From contig CALKRK010000009.1 of NCBI GenBank assembly GCA_937989675.1, forward strand, positions 1-33,394: a stretch of 33,394 bases of DNA, written 5' to 3'. This DNA comes from an uncultured Arenicella sp. (lineage in GTDB: Bacteria; Pseudomonadota; Gammaproteobacteria; Arenicellales; Arenicellaceae). The notes beneath the pieces were generated by a model, which did not search any database, had not been told where the DNA came from, and saw only the letters and a program-made list of their open reading frames with translations. A program made the position numbers and the translations under genes. Of the stretch, positions 25,714-33,394 are shown piece after piece (the first letter of the stretch is position 1; the number at the start of each line of letters is the position of its first letter).

Positions 25714-25748
25714 ATAAAATAAAGCCCCACCGATTACTCGATGGAGCT
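25714..25748 (-). terminator. Rho-independent terminator of the acidic lipoprotein gene
   Basis: An 11-bp stem with a 4-nt loop (25723-25748), containing two U-G wobbles on the minus-strand RNA, is followed by the U-rich tract TTATTTTA. It lies 25 nt after the stop of the Ala-rich lipoprotein and separates it from the DUF2288-nfsA unit. Confidence 0.82.
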
Positions 25749-25773
25749 CTATTCATAAAACTATGCAGCCGAT

Positions 25774-26373
25774 TTATTCGTTAGCTGCTTTCTCAGCTTC
25801 CTCGACAACTTCTTCTGCGCTTTCAGCGGCACTGTCGACAGCACCTTCAACCGCATCAGCCGCGTCACTAGCCATTTCAGCCGCGCCATCTACCGCGTCG
25901 CTTGCCATTTCAGAAGCACCGTCAGCAACATCGCTCGCAGCATCCGAGATCGCTTCACCAGCATCGCTCGCCATTTCAGCCGCACCATCTACCGCATCGC
26001 TTGCCATTTCAGAAGCGCCATCAGCAACATCACTCGCTGTCTCTGAGATCGCTTCACCTGCATCACTGGCCATTTCAGCTGCGCCATCTACCGCGTCACC
26101 TGCGGCATCAACAACGGCATCACCAGCATCCTTAGCCATATCGCCCGCTGCGTCTACCGCGTCACCAGCGGCATCCATTGCTGAGTCAGCGCCATCAGCA
26201 ACCGCATCAGTCGCAGAATCAACGGCGTTGGCTGTCGCATCAACTGCATCAGACGCCGCTTCTTTAGTAGCATCAATAGCATTACTAATAGCTGAATCCT
26301 CTTTTTGGTTATCACAAGCAGCTACGCTTAAAGCAATTGCTATAGCAATCGCGGATTTGTTCAGTAGTTTCAT
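25774..26373 (-). CDS. Acidic Ala-rich lipoprotein made of 11-residue repeats
   Basis: The 199-residue product has a signal segment and lipobox VAAC (Cys20; Asp at +2 may favour the inner membrane). Residues 34-198 form 15 consecutive 11-residue units with no insertion or deletion. The rough pattern is [DE]xAx[DE]Ax[DE]xAx. Position 1 is acidic in 14 of 15 units, position 5 in 13 and position 8 in 13. On an 11/3 helix these positions fall within about 33 degrees of each other, giving one acidic stripe and an opposite Ala/Val/Ile/Met face. Such hendecads occur in LEA group 3, synuclein and apolipoprotein-like helices. A strong AGGAGA site precedes the ATG. The function is unknown; a long helical envelope spacer or coiled-coil is an inference. 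Confidence 0.85.
   Translation of the reverse strand: MKLLNKSAIAIAIALSVAACDNQKEDSAISNAIDATKEAASDAVDATANAVDSATDAVADGADSAMDAAGDAVDAAGDMAKDAGDAVVDAAGDAVDGAAEMASDAGEAISETASDVADGASEMASDAVDGAAEMASDAGEAISDAASDVADGASEMASDAVDGAAEMASDAADAVEGAVDSAAESAEEVVEEAEKAANE
25871..26110 (-). repeat. 99-nt in-frame tandem repeat, about 2.4 copies
   Basis: Near-identical units start at 25871, 25970 and 26069 (each with GCCATTTCAG on the plus strand), a period of exactly 99 nt, or three 11-residue units. Copies differ mainly at third codon positions. The third copy is partial. It looks like recent internal duplication within the acidic lipoprotein gene and may vary in copy number. Confidence 0.85.
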
Positions 26374-26786
26374 GGTGTCTCCTGACCTGTATTAAGGGTT
26401 TATCAGATATTATTGTTAGTCATGGCAACCAATTTCTGGGCCAATTATTTTGTCTAGTTTGTATTCTGGAAGAAATCAAAATTAAGCCAGAATAGCAATA
26501 ATGCCACAATCGGCACCGACGACATTATACCTCAGCGCAACATCTATACCAGACTCTTTGGTTTAGAGTTCATTTTGTCCAAAATCACGCATTATTTATT
26601 TATGGCCATCTTATTGATTAACAGTCGACTTTGTAGTAAAAATGCGTGCTGAAAAAATTTTGCACACTCTAGAATTAACCGCCTTCCATGACAAGACATT
26701 TTTAACAGGGCAAAAGCTGAGAAGTAATATCCACACTTCAATGCTTACTCAAGGCCCACCATGTCACTTAACCGAGACAATGAACC
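26374..26786. other. Divergent intergenic region, acidic lipoprotein / dksA
   Basis: No convincing gene is seen in these 413 nt. It must hold the promoters of both neighbours. The lipoprotein's ribosome-binding site (AGGAGA) is at its left end. An inverted repeat with 8-bp arms (TATTCTGG at 26462-26469, CCAGAATA at 26487-26494; 17-nt gap) could be an operator. A 55-codon reading frame from 26642 overlaps the dksA start and has no family features. Confidence 0.4.
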
Positions 26787-27410
26787 ATGGCCACAAAGAA
26801 AAAAATCACTAAAAAGACAACAAAAACAGCGGCTAAGAAGACTAGCGATGCTGCTAAAGTGGTCAAGGCCAAGACGAAAGTCACCAAGAAGTCGGCGAAG
26901 AAAACAACCTCTGCAAGTAAACCTAGTAAGAAGAAATCAAGTAGTAAAAAAGTGACTATAAAGAATAACAAAGCCGCCTCAGCGGCACATGATAACGACA
27001 ATTTGATTCACGGTATCGAGCCCTACAAAGAGAAAGCCCGTGAAAAATATATGAACCCAAAGCAGGTTGAGCATTTTCGTAATATTCTTCTGGCATGGAA
27101 AACTAACCTTCTTGATGAGGTTTCTCGCACCATCAATTTAATGCAGGATGAAAATATCAATCACCCGGATCCAAATGACCGGGCTAGCCAAGAAACCGAT
27201 ATGTCTTTGGAATTGCGCAATCGAGATCGAGAACGTAAGTTACTTAAGAAAATTGATCAAACAATTTTACGAGTTGACAACCAGGATTACGGCTGGTGTG
27301 ACCGCTGCGGTATTGAGATTGGTATTCGACGGCTCGAGGCCCGCCCTACAGCGGAGCTGTGTGTGGATTGCAAAACACTTAGTGAAATCAAAGAACGACA
27401 AATGATCTAA
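26787..27410 (+). CDS. dksA: RNA polymerase-binding transcription factor DksA with Lys-rich N-terminal tail
   Basis: The 207-residue protein is a full DksA from about residue 75: helical N-terminus, coiled-coil and a C4 zinc finger (Cys171, Cys174, Cys192, Cys195). The coiled-coil tip carries the DxxDxA motif (DPNDRA, 128-133) needed to act with ppGpp on RNA polymerase. E. coli DksA is 151 residues. Here an additional tail of about 65 residues holds about 24 lysines and a single acidic residue in the first 62, with KK(T/S)-type repeats like histone H1 or AlgP tails. The tail could bind DNA or RNA, which is inference. A solid bidirectional terminator follows, shared with the convergent surA. 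Confidence 0.93.
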   Translation: MATKKKITKKTTKTAAKKTSDAAKVVKAKTKVTKKSAKKTTSASKPSKKKSSSKKVTIKNNKAASAAHDNDNLIHGIEPYKEKAREKYMNPKQVEHFRNILLAWKTNLLDEVSRTINLMQDENINHPDPNDRASQETDMSLELRNRDRERKLLKKIDQTILRVDNQDYGWCDRCGIEIGIRRLEARPTAELCVDCKTLSEIKERQMI

Positions 27411-27434
27411 GATATCATGCATCTAATGACAAAT

Positions 27435-27463
27435 AAAAAGCCCGCAAAAACTGCGGGCTTTTT
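27435..27463. terminator. Bidirectional terminator between dksA and surA
   Basis: A GCCCGCA/TGCGGGC stem with a 5-nt loop is flanked by five A and five T residues, extended by ATTTTTC on the right. The symmetric A/T flanks let it end both the rightward dksA and the leftward surA transcripts, 25 nt beyond each stop. Confidence 0.93.
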
Positions 27464-27489
27464 ATTTTTCCAACGTTATCTCGTTTTAA

Positions 27490-28776
27490 CTAACTGGTCA
27501 ATGACGCGCCAGGCGCAGGCGCAACTGGCTCTGCAATATGCTCAACATATGCGCCTTCCAGCAACTCCCTTACCCATTGTTGAAATTCTCGTTCAGCGCG
27601 TTGACGACGCAGTATATTTTCCGCTCTAGCTCGAATCAACTGATCCGTAATGTTCTTCTTACGTCGGTCTTCGACGACTAATATGTGAACACCGAACTGA
27701 GTTTCAACCGGTTGACTCACTTCCCCTAATGGCAACTTTTCGAACGCTTGTTCAAACTGTGGCACCATGTCACCAGGCGACACCCAATCTAAACTTCCGC
27801 CGTTTGCAGCTGATACCGAGTCATCGGAATAGATACGTGCAATGCTTTCGAAATCTTCACCATCAAGGATTCGCTGACGCAATTTAAATAATTTCTTCAC
27901 TGCCTGAGAACGAGCAACCCTTGATTCAGCACTGATTAAAATATGTCGAACGTTACTTTGAATAATCTCTGTTCTGTCTCCTTTCAAGTCCAACAGTTTC
28001 AAAATATGCAAACCGTTTGGGCTCTTCAAAACTGGCGTCACATCACCGACCTGCAGTTGTTTCACCGCCTCACGATAGACGTCAGGTAGTTGCGCCGCGC
28101 GCCGCCAACCGATCACACCACCTTCCTGCGCATCTGTCGCCTCAGAATACGTTAAAACCGCCTGCTGAAAACTCATGCCTTCCTCAATTTCATTACGTAC
28201 ACGCTGCGCAAGGGCCTCATTTAAATCTGGGTCCTTAATTAGAACATGAGCAATTTGATATTCGGATGTGTCTTCATCCAGATTGTTGGCTTCGATAAAA
28301 CCATCTATCTCATAATCAGGAACGACTACGCGGGTACGCGCATAGTAATCAGTAAATCGCGATATCGTCATCGAATCTCGAATTGATTCCCTAAATAATC
28401 TAAACGGTTGTCCCGACTCCTCAAGCTGAGCCTTTAACTGCTCCAAATTAGCATTCTGCTGACTCGCAAAGCGCTCCATCGTGCCATCTACTTCTTGGTC
28501 ACTTATTGTAATTCCACGTCGGTTAGCTTCCTGAACCTGCATGCGATCCCTAACCATACTCTCAAGCAATTGCTTATTCAGGTCGTCTGGCAAGGCGCGA
28601 TCCCCAGACTTAAACTCTTCCATAACCGTAGCTAAGCGGTAATCAAATTCTGATTGAGTAATAACGTCTTCATTGACAATCACCAATACTCTATCGACTA
28701 CCGCCATGGCTGTATTGACTGCCAGCATAAAGGCAAGTAGAGCGCTTATTGCTATTTTATTACTAATACTGTTCAC
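27490..28776 (-). CDS. surA: Periplasmic chaperone and peptidyl-prolyl isomerase SurA
   Basis: The 428-residue protein has a signal peptide with cleavage after AMA (residue 25). The SurA N-terminal domain opens VVDRVLVIVNEDVITQSEFDYRL. Two parvulin domains follow, at about 170-270 (EYQIAHVLIKD ... PNGLHILKL) and about 280-380 (NVRHILISAES ... GGSLDWVSPGDMVPQFEQAF ... FGVHILVVEDRR), then a C-terminal helix. SurA carries unfolded outer-membrane proteins, including LptD, to the Bam complex. The start is GTG with AGGA upstream. It lies 40 nt after lptD in one unit. The pdxA-rsmA genes that follow surA in E. coli are absent; dksA converges instead. Confidence 0.96.
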   Translation of the reverse strand: MNSISNKIAISALLAFMLAVNTAMAVVDRVLVIVNEDVITQSEFDYRLATVMEEFKSGDRALPDDLNKQLLESMVRDRMQVQEANRRGITISDQEVDGTMERFASQQNANLEQLKAQLEESGQPFRLFRESIRDSMTISRFTDYYARTRVVVPDYEIDGFIEANNLDEDTSEYQIAHVLIKDPDLNEALAQRVRNEIEEGMSFQQAVLTYSEATDAQEGGVIGWRRAAQLPDVYREAVKQLQVGDVTPVLKSPNGLHILKLLDLKGDRTEIIQSNVRHILISAESRVARSQAVKKLFKLRQRILDGEDFESIARIYSDDSVSAANGGSLDWVSPGDMVPQFEQAFEKLPLGEVSQPVETQFGVHILVVEDRRKKNITDQLIRARAENILRRQRAEREFQQWVRELLEGAYVEHIAEPVAPAPGASLTS

Positions 28777-28816
28777 TGATTATTCCTGACACACAGTCAT
28801 TATTTAAGTGAGCGGA

Positions 28817-31192
28817 CTAAAGCCCAGTCCTAACCCGACCAAGTGAGGTCAATTCAAGTTCGATAAAATACGCGGTTCTCTTATCTTCGATATCGCGATT
28901 ATTAATTCGATTGCTACCAATAAACCGAAGCTTCCAGCAGCAGGCGTTGTACTCCAAACCTAGCGTTGTGCTTAGGCTTTCAGAGTCTTCCAAAGAATAT
29001 CTTTCTGAGCCAAAAAACTGCCAGCGATCAGAGATTGGCCAGTTGGCCGACACAGTGAGCTGATCAACTGACCGAGTACTCCCCTTAGACAAGTAGTAAC
29101 CAACCTGAACATTTTTACGAGAGTCATCCTTAGGCTGATACCCAACTGAAAAGCGCGCGCTTCTGATCTCACTTTCGTCGTGATCATATTGCAGGAAGCT
29201 GTAGGTAGTCCAAGGCCCTTTCGATTCGGTGCGCATCTCAGCCAACAAGTCACCTAAACCACTTTCTATAACTGGAGAGTTAGGCCGTAGACCTTGCTCT
29301 AAATCATCCAAAAGCACCAATTGGCCGATACTGGCTTTTAAGCGCTGGTCACCAGTTTCATTATCGATAATACGCGACGTTACGCCAATCGTAACTTGAT
29401 TGGTGTCTCCTATTCGGTCTCCACCGTAAAACCGGTTAGGTCTAAAAATACTACTGAAATTATTGAGCGAAACTTGGCTCGTATCAAAGACCGGCACATC
29501 ATCCTGATCTTCCTCAGGAACATAGACATAGTAAGCACGCGGCTCCAACGTTTGCAGCGCTGCATCACCAAACCAACTTGTGTTTTTCTCAAAAACCACA
29601 CCACTGTCAACACTGAAAATCGGCACCGTAAATGACGGGTTCTCTTCGTCTCCTTCAGCTACATTATTCAAACTATAACTGCGCGAATGCAGCGATACTT
29701 TCGGTGTTACATAACCCCATAAATTTTCAAAAGGCAACTCAACATAGGGGTCTAACGCCGTTCGAGTACCTTCAACTCGAGTGCTCGAGTTAAAATTCGT
29801 ATAGCTGGCGTTAAGGCCATAACGCAGGCCATATGGACCATCAGGCAGATTCGTACCGAAGGTCAATGAAGGCAGGCGCTCGTAAGGCTGGCTAGCAGCA
29901 CTAATAGCATCATCAATGATCTGGTATTCATTCGCTCGAGCATTGATACGAAAATAATCGTGTGAATAATTTAGCTGAACATCGCGAGGTACGTAGGTCG
30001 CTGAGAAATACCGAACTTCGTTGCGAAGGTCGTCAAAATAGTCGATATCGGATACGTCATTGTAGTTAATACTACCTGACAAGTTATCGGTAAACTGTTG
30101 AAAATGCTGAATAGTCAACAAATTTCGATCATCGTCGATTGGGGCATCTGGCGTTCCGGCCAGTATATTGTCATTGAGCTGCTCTTCACGATAAAGATCA
30201 TCACCAAACAACTGTTCGCCATAAATATAAGTCGACGAATTTTGAGTTCTTAAGCGATACTCAGCTCCCAACTGAAAACCACGATCAGTATAGTAGCGAG
30301 GTGTAAAAGTGGCATCTTGATTTTTTGCGATATTCCAATACCAAGGGAACTCAAAGATATTGCCGGAATCTTCATCCGAACCAAAGCCCGGCGTTAAAAA
30401 GCCCGTTTTACGTTCATCGTTAAGTGGAAACGATAAATAAGGTGCGTAAAAAATCGGAACTCCTTTAAAACGTATAGTCGCGCCACGCGCCTTTCCCACA
30501 CCGCCAGTTCGATCTAACTCTAGCCCCCGAGCACTAATCATGACGCTGTCATCGCCCTCGGTGCACGTAGTGTACTTAGCGTTTTCCAAACGCAATAAAC
30601 CTTCGCCTTCCAAATTAACTCGGTCGGCCGACCCGCGCGACTCGATAAATGCCGTATCGACATTGCCTTCGGTTTCAAGGCCGCTAGAAAGCTTGAACTG
30701 AGTATTCGTTAAAGCCCCGATTTGAGTGGGGACATGCACATCAATCGAATCACTCGAGAGGTAATCCCCTTTCTCGGAGATCATTTCGACACTGCCTTCA
30801 GCAACTACTCGCTCCGATTCACGGTAATATTTCAACGTATCCGCTACGATCGTTTGGCGCCCCTGCCTTACCTCAGCATCGCCCGTAAGGGTAACGAGAT
30901 CTTCGCCTTGTGCTTCAACATCATCGGCCTCTAACGAAATGGGGTATTTACCCTCAGCGTTTTTCGCTAATGTTGGCGTTTGATATTTCAGCTCAAAAGG
31001 CTTACAGACACAGTCGACACCTTTACAAGCAGCCGATGCTGTATTGGTCATCGAAACCGAGGCCAACGCTCCAATCACTATGGCTTTGGGTAAGGTTAGT
31101 AACCTACGCGAGATTGGCGCAACCGGTTCTAATGCATTGATCTTGCTTACTTTCTGCATGTTCGAGCTGTTTACATCGAGCCGATGAGTCAT
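28817..31192 (-). CDS. lptD: LPS-assembly outer-membrane protein LptD
   Basis: The 791-residue protein inserts lipopolysaccharide into the outer leaflet with LptE. After an export segment (cleavage near ASA-AC, about residue 55) comes an OstA/LptA-like jellyroll (about 85-215; ADDVEAQGEDLVTLTGDAEVRQG). A large barrel follows, with GVPIFYAPYLSFPLNDERKTGFLTPGFG at its start. The cysteine pattern for the maturation disulfides is present: Cys56/61/63 near the N-terminus, Cys210, and the adjacent pair Cys751-Cys752 in NACCWKLRF. One more N-terminal Cys than in E. coli is seen. The start at 31192 has AGGA about 9 nt upstream; Met12 lacks one. It is the first gene of lptD-surA. Confidence 0.96.
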   Translation of the reverse strand: MTHRLDVNSSNMQKVSKINALEPVAPISRRLLTLPKAIVIGALASVSMTNTASAACKGVDCVCKPFELKYQTPTLAKNAEGKYPISLEADDVEAQGEDLVTLTGDAEVRQGRQTIVADTLKYYRESERVVAEGSVEMISEKGDYLSSDSIDVHVPTQIGALTNTQFKLSSGLETEGNVDTAFIESRGSADRVNLEGEGLLRLENAKYTTCTEGDDSVMISARGLELDRTGGVGKARGATIRFKGVPIFYAPYLSFPLNDERKTGFLTPGFGSDEDSGNIFEFPWYWNIAKNQDATFTPRYYTDRGFQLGAEYRLRTQNSSTYIYGEQLFGDDLYREEQLNDNILAGTPDAPIDDDRNLLTIQHFQQFTDNLSGSINYNDVSDIDYFDDLRNEVRYFSATYVPRDVQLNYSHDYFRINARANEYQIIDDAISAASQPYERLPSLTFGTNLPDGPYGLRYGLNASYTNFNSSTRVEGTRTALDPYVELPFENLWGYVTPKVSLHSRSYSLNNVAEGDEENPSFTVPIFSVDSGVVFEKNTSWFGDAALQTLEPRAYYVYVPEEDQDDVPVFDTSQVSLNNFSSIFRPNRFYGGDRIGDTNQVTIGVTSRIIDNETGDQRLKASIGQLVLLDDLEQGLRPNSPVIESGLGDLLAEMRTESKGPWTTYSFLQYDHDESEIRSARFSVGYQPKDDSRKNVQVGYYLSKGSTRSVDQLTVSANWPISDRWQFFGSERYSLEDSESLSTTLGLEYNACCWKLRFIGSNRINNRDIEDKRTAYFIELELTSLGRVRTGL

Positions 31193-31478
31193 AAAGGCAA
31201 TCCTACTTTGGTTAAGTTGCAGCGTAATAAAATCTGCAACGCTTTGAATTCGTTATTGTTATACCAACCCAGAATGCCAACGAGAAGCTTATCGTTATAA
31301 ACGCAGACTCGCTCACTTCAGATTGACGTTTTCTGTATACTTGCAGGCTCGTATTATAGAGCAATAAGCAGCTTACTGCTAAGCTACGATTAAGACCTTT
31401 TAATCTATTCTCTATTTTGACTAATCACCAGTAGCATCAGCTCAACTAAAATCAGCATCACAGCCTGAAATACTCATT
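31193..31478. promoter_or_regulatory. Divergent promoter region, lptD / amgK
   Basis: No gene is seen in these 286 nt. They must carry the leftward lptD-surA promoter and the rightward amgK-murU promoter. Several AT-rich -10-like hexamers occur (for example TATACT and TATTAT between about 31335 and 31360), but none has a well-spaced -35. No clear envelope-stress (sigma-E) motif was found upstream of lptD. Confidence 0.35.
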
Positions 31479-32465
31479 TTGGACACGCGATTATCACAAA
31501 TTCGAGCTTGGCTAGAATCCGATTTAGGGCTAGAGCTCAGCGACTTACAACCCGCATCGGAAGACGCAAGTTTCAGGCGCTACTTTCGAGCCACCACGCC
31601 GACGCAATCATACATTGTTATGGACGCGCCTCCAGAACGTGAAAACACAGAGCCATTTATCGCAGGTGCCAAAGCTCTGGCTGAGCAGCAGGTCCACGCG
31701 CCAGTTATTTATCATCAGCAAATAGAACATGGCTTCCTATTGTTGGAAGACCTAGGCAGCCGTGTATACCTAGCCGAGCTCGCCCAAGCATCAGAGCATT
31801 TGTATACTCAAGCAATAGGCGCACTGATTAAGATACAAAAAGGCACTCATGAACAAGCAGGTTTAGAGCTGCCAAGGTACTCGGAGTCATTACTAAACGA
31901 TGAAATGGAGTTGTTTGCTAGCTATTTTCTTAGCAAACACTTATGCGTGCAACCTGCCGGGAATGCGCAAAAAATTTGGAACGAAACTAAGCAGTTTCTA
32001 TGTCACGCTAGTTTGTCTCAACCGCAGGTATGGGTGCACAGAGATTATCATTCGCGAAATCTTATGATTACCGAACAAAACTCTCCTGGGGTCATTGATT
32101 TTCAAGATATGGTAATCGGCCCGATTGCTTATGACCTCGCTTCACTATTCAAAGATTGCTATATCGAATGGCCGCGCAGTCAACAACACGTTTGGTTAAG
32201 AGAGTATTACGAATCATTAGATACAGATCTCACCAGCAACACGTTTTCTCTGCAAGATTTAATTCGTTGGGTAGACCTTACCGGCTTGCAGCGGCACCTA
32301 AAAGTATTAGGTATATTTTGCCGCTTGAATTACAGGGATGGTAAAGACCAATATATGAACGATCTGCCGCTGGTCGCAAAATACGTGTTAGAAGTATTAC
32401 CTCTCTACTCTGAACTGCGCTCGTTTGAAGAACAGTTCGCGCCCCACATTCGCAAAATACGATGA
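31479..32465 (+). CDS. amgK: Anomeric N-acetylmuramate/N-acetylglucosamine kinase AmgK
   Basis: The 328-residue APH-fold kinase phosphorylates MurNAc (and GlcNAc) at the anomeric carbon in peptidoglycan recycling. Visible motifs are the N-terminal SFRRYFR and FLLLEDLGSRVY segments, the catalytic loop VWVHRDYHSRNLMI and the metal-binding VIDFQDMVIGPIAYDLASL. The start is a TTG at 31479, with no strong alternative nearby. murU overlaps its end by 4 nt (ATGA). The amgK-murU pair next to lptD is the arrangement known in Pseudomonas, where this pathway bypasses de novo UDP-MurNAc synthesis and lowers fosfomycin sensitivity. Confidence 0.92.
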   Translation: MDTRLSQIRAWLESDLGLELSDLQPASEDASFRRYFRATTPTQSYIVMDAPPERENTEPFIAGAKALAEQQVHAPVIYHQQIEHGFLLLEDLGSRVYLAELAQASEHLYTQAIGALIKIQKGTHEQAGLELPRYSESLLNDEMELFASYFLSKHLCVQPAGNAQKIWNETKQFLCHASLSQPQVWVHRDYHSRNLMITEQNSPGVIDFQDMVIGPIAYDLASLFKDCYIEWPRSQQHVWLREYYESLDTDLTSNTFSLQDLIRWVDLTGLQRHLKVLGIFCRLNYRDGKDQYMNDLPLVAKYVLEVLPLYSELRSFEEQFAPHIRKIR

Positions 32466-33175
32466 CGCCCGCACAAACCACCGCTGTTTTGCTTGCCGCC
32501 GGGCACGGCAAGCGCATGCTGCCACTAACAAAACACACACCCAAACCTTTGTTAAAAGTTGGAGAGCATGCGCTAATCGAACACCACCTCATTCGATTAG
32601 CGGACCAAGGGTTTCAAAAAGTTGTGATAAATGTCGCTCATTTGAGTAAACAAATCACCCAAACTTTAGGGTCCGGCGAACGTTTTGGCTTGGACATTGC
32701 ATACTCAGATGAATCGAATTCTGGCGCGCTGGAAACCGCCGGTGGCTTGAAACAAGCTCTGCCGCTGATCCACAGCGACCCATTTCTAGCCATCAACGCG
32801 GATATTTGGACTGATTTCAATTTTCGTTCGTTATTAAGACCTTTGAGCGGCCAAGGCCGTTTGGTCATGGTAGAAAACCCGGCACATAACGCAGAGGGAG
32901 ACTTTCACATTGAAGAAAATGGCTGCCTTATCGGTAAGTCGAGTCCAGAACTCGCTAGCTCAACCGAACCAAGCCGAACCTTTAGCGGCATCGCTTTGTA
33001 CCGAAAAGAAATGTTCGATGCGCTCGCACCTGGTGTTCAGGCTCTCGCTCCACTCTTTCGCGCCTTAATCAAACATCGCCAATTGGAAGGAATAGCCTAC
33101 GATGGCGAGTGGACTGATGTTGGTACGCCTGAGCGGCTAAAAGATTTAAATAAGCGCTACAAAGTTGGTGAGTAA
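32462..33175 (+). CDS. murU: N-acetylmuramate alpha-1-phosphate uridylyltransferase MurU
   Basis: The 237-residue nucleotidyltransferase has the signature [13 protein letters not shown] with the PKPLLKVG lysine loop, the [10 protein letters not shown] base-binding segment, metal-binding Asp in [10 protein letters not shown], and the closing [14 protein letters not shown]. It converts the AmgK product MurNAc-1-phosphate and UTP into UDP-MurNAc, completing the recycling route. Its overlap with amgK and length (about 225-240 in the family) favour MurU over a general glucose-1-phosphate-type transferase. Its 3' end overlaps the convergent lipB 3' end by 30 nt. Confidence 0.92.
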   Translation: MTPAQTTAVLLAAGHGKRMLPLTKHTPKPLLKVGEHALIEHHLIRLADQGFQKVVINVAHLSKQITQTLGSGERFGLDIAYSDESNSGALETAGGLKQALPLIHSDPFLAINADIWTDFNFRSLLRPLSGQGRLVMVENPAHNAEGDFHIEENGCLIGKSSPELASSTEPSRTFSGIALYRKEMFDALAPGVQALAPLFRALIKHRQLEGIAYDGEWTDVGTPERLKDLNKRYKVGE

Positions 33176-33394
33176 CCGTTCACGTACATCATCGATTTGA
33201 ACACTGGCTTTGTGGTGCTCCACTAACTGGGTCACTTTCAAGCCCTGATAACCACACGGGTCAATATTATCAAATGGCTGCAAATTCATATCAATATTGA
33301 AACTCAAGCCGTGGTAACTCGTGCCTCGACGAATACGCAACCCTAGCGCAGCTATTTTTGCCCCTCCTACGTATACACCCGGCGCGTCAGCACG
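33146..33394 (-). CDS. lipB: Octanoyltransferase LipB, C-terminal part
   Basis: The gene continues beyond the right edge; the last 82 codons and stop are present. They hold the two catalytic elements of LipB: the lysine in [15 protein letters not shown] and the cysteine in NIDPCGYQG, plus [13 protein letters not shown] and KVTQL. LipB moves octanoyl from acyl carrier protein to the lipoyl domains of E2 and GcvH proteins, the first step of lipoate assembly. The C-terminal tail after KVTQL is short, as usual. It converges with and overlaps murU by 30 nt. Confidence 0.94.
   Translation of the reverse strand, partial: RADAPGVYVGGAKIAALGLRIRRGTSYHGLSFNIDMNLQPFDNIDPCGYQGLKVTQLVEHHKASVQIDDVRERLLTNFVALI

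Noticed and set aside
25763-26395. Long plus-strand reading frame opposite the acidic lipoprotein
   Set aside because: It is a Ser/Ala low-complexity shadow produced by the GCN-rich repeat; the minus-strand frame has a lipobox, a strong ribosome-binding site and an ordered 11-residue pattern.
26642-26809. Short plus-strand reading frame of 55 codons upstream of dksA
   Set aside because: It has no ribosome-binding site or recognisable motif and overlaps the dksA start in another frame.
1-33394. Search for tRNA genes, CRISPR arrays, insertion sequences, phage or integrase genes
   Set aside because: No cloverleaf, spaced direct-repeat array, transposase or integrase sequence was seen; the only tandem DNA repeat of note is inside the acidic lipoprotein gene.

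Overview
The window is chromosomal DNA from a gram-negative bacterium, most likely a gammaproteobacterium. The evidence is an lptD-surA pair, a DksA with the DxxDxA motif, TtcA, a pstSCAB-phoU/phoBR system, NfsA, DUF2288, DUF423 and the amgK-murU cell-wall recycling pair. Base composition looks moderate and genes are densely packed. I cannot place the genus from sequence alone; a marine lineage such as Arenicellales is only a guess. I see no tRNA or rRNA gene, CRISPR array, insertion sequence, integrase or replication origin.

Layout. 1-4.5 kb: 5' part of an inositol-monophosphatase-type gene, a TetR-family regulator, a two-gene unit (small lipoprotein plus a predicted beta-rich envelope protein) and a class V aminotransferase closed by a good terminator. 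4.7-7.0 kb: a NarL-type response regulator and its histidine kinase. 7.0-8.9 kb: DUF423 membrane protein and two divergent methionine sulfoxide reductases A, one cytoplasmic and one with an N-terminal export or anchor segment. 8.9-10.1 kb: ttcA overlapping a small DksA/TraR zinc-finger gene. 10.2-24.5 kb: phosphate-starvation region, with phoBR at one end and pstS / pstCAB-phoU at the other. Between them lies an accessory block: a secreted PD40-type propeller protein with an in-frame stop near its 3' end, a TPR-TonB_C protein, a lipoprotein and an ExeM-like nuclease. 24.5-26.4 kb: nfsA, DUF2288, and a very acidic Ala-rich lipoprotein built from 15 unbroken 11-residue repeats. 26.8-33.4 kb: dksA with a long Lys-rich N-terminal tail, surA-lptD, divergent amgK-murU, and the 3' part of lipB.

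How the genes work together. Three promoters (phoB, pstS, pstC) carry 7-4-7 Pho boxes, each followed by exactly 10 nt and a -10-like hexamer. This supports an autoregulated PhoBR circuit driving two separate pst units, split by a 12-bp-stem terminator after pstS. PhoU and the Pst transporter would feed phosphate status back to PhoR. lptD-surA and amgK-murU form an envelope-biogenesis and peptidoglycan-recycling neighbourhood.

Most interesting observations: (1) the in-frame TAA in a conserved C-terminal domain at 12757-12759; (2) the hendecad lipoprotein with a single acidic helical stripe; (3) the DksA with a histone-H1-like tail; (4) the shared Pho promoter geometry; (5) an exact 12-mer at matching positions upstream of two accessory genes. 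I did not find a system I can confidently call wholly new; the accessory block between phoR and phoU is the best candidate for uncharacterised biology.
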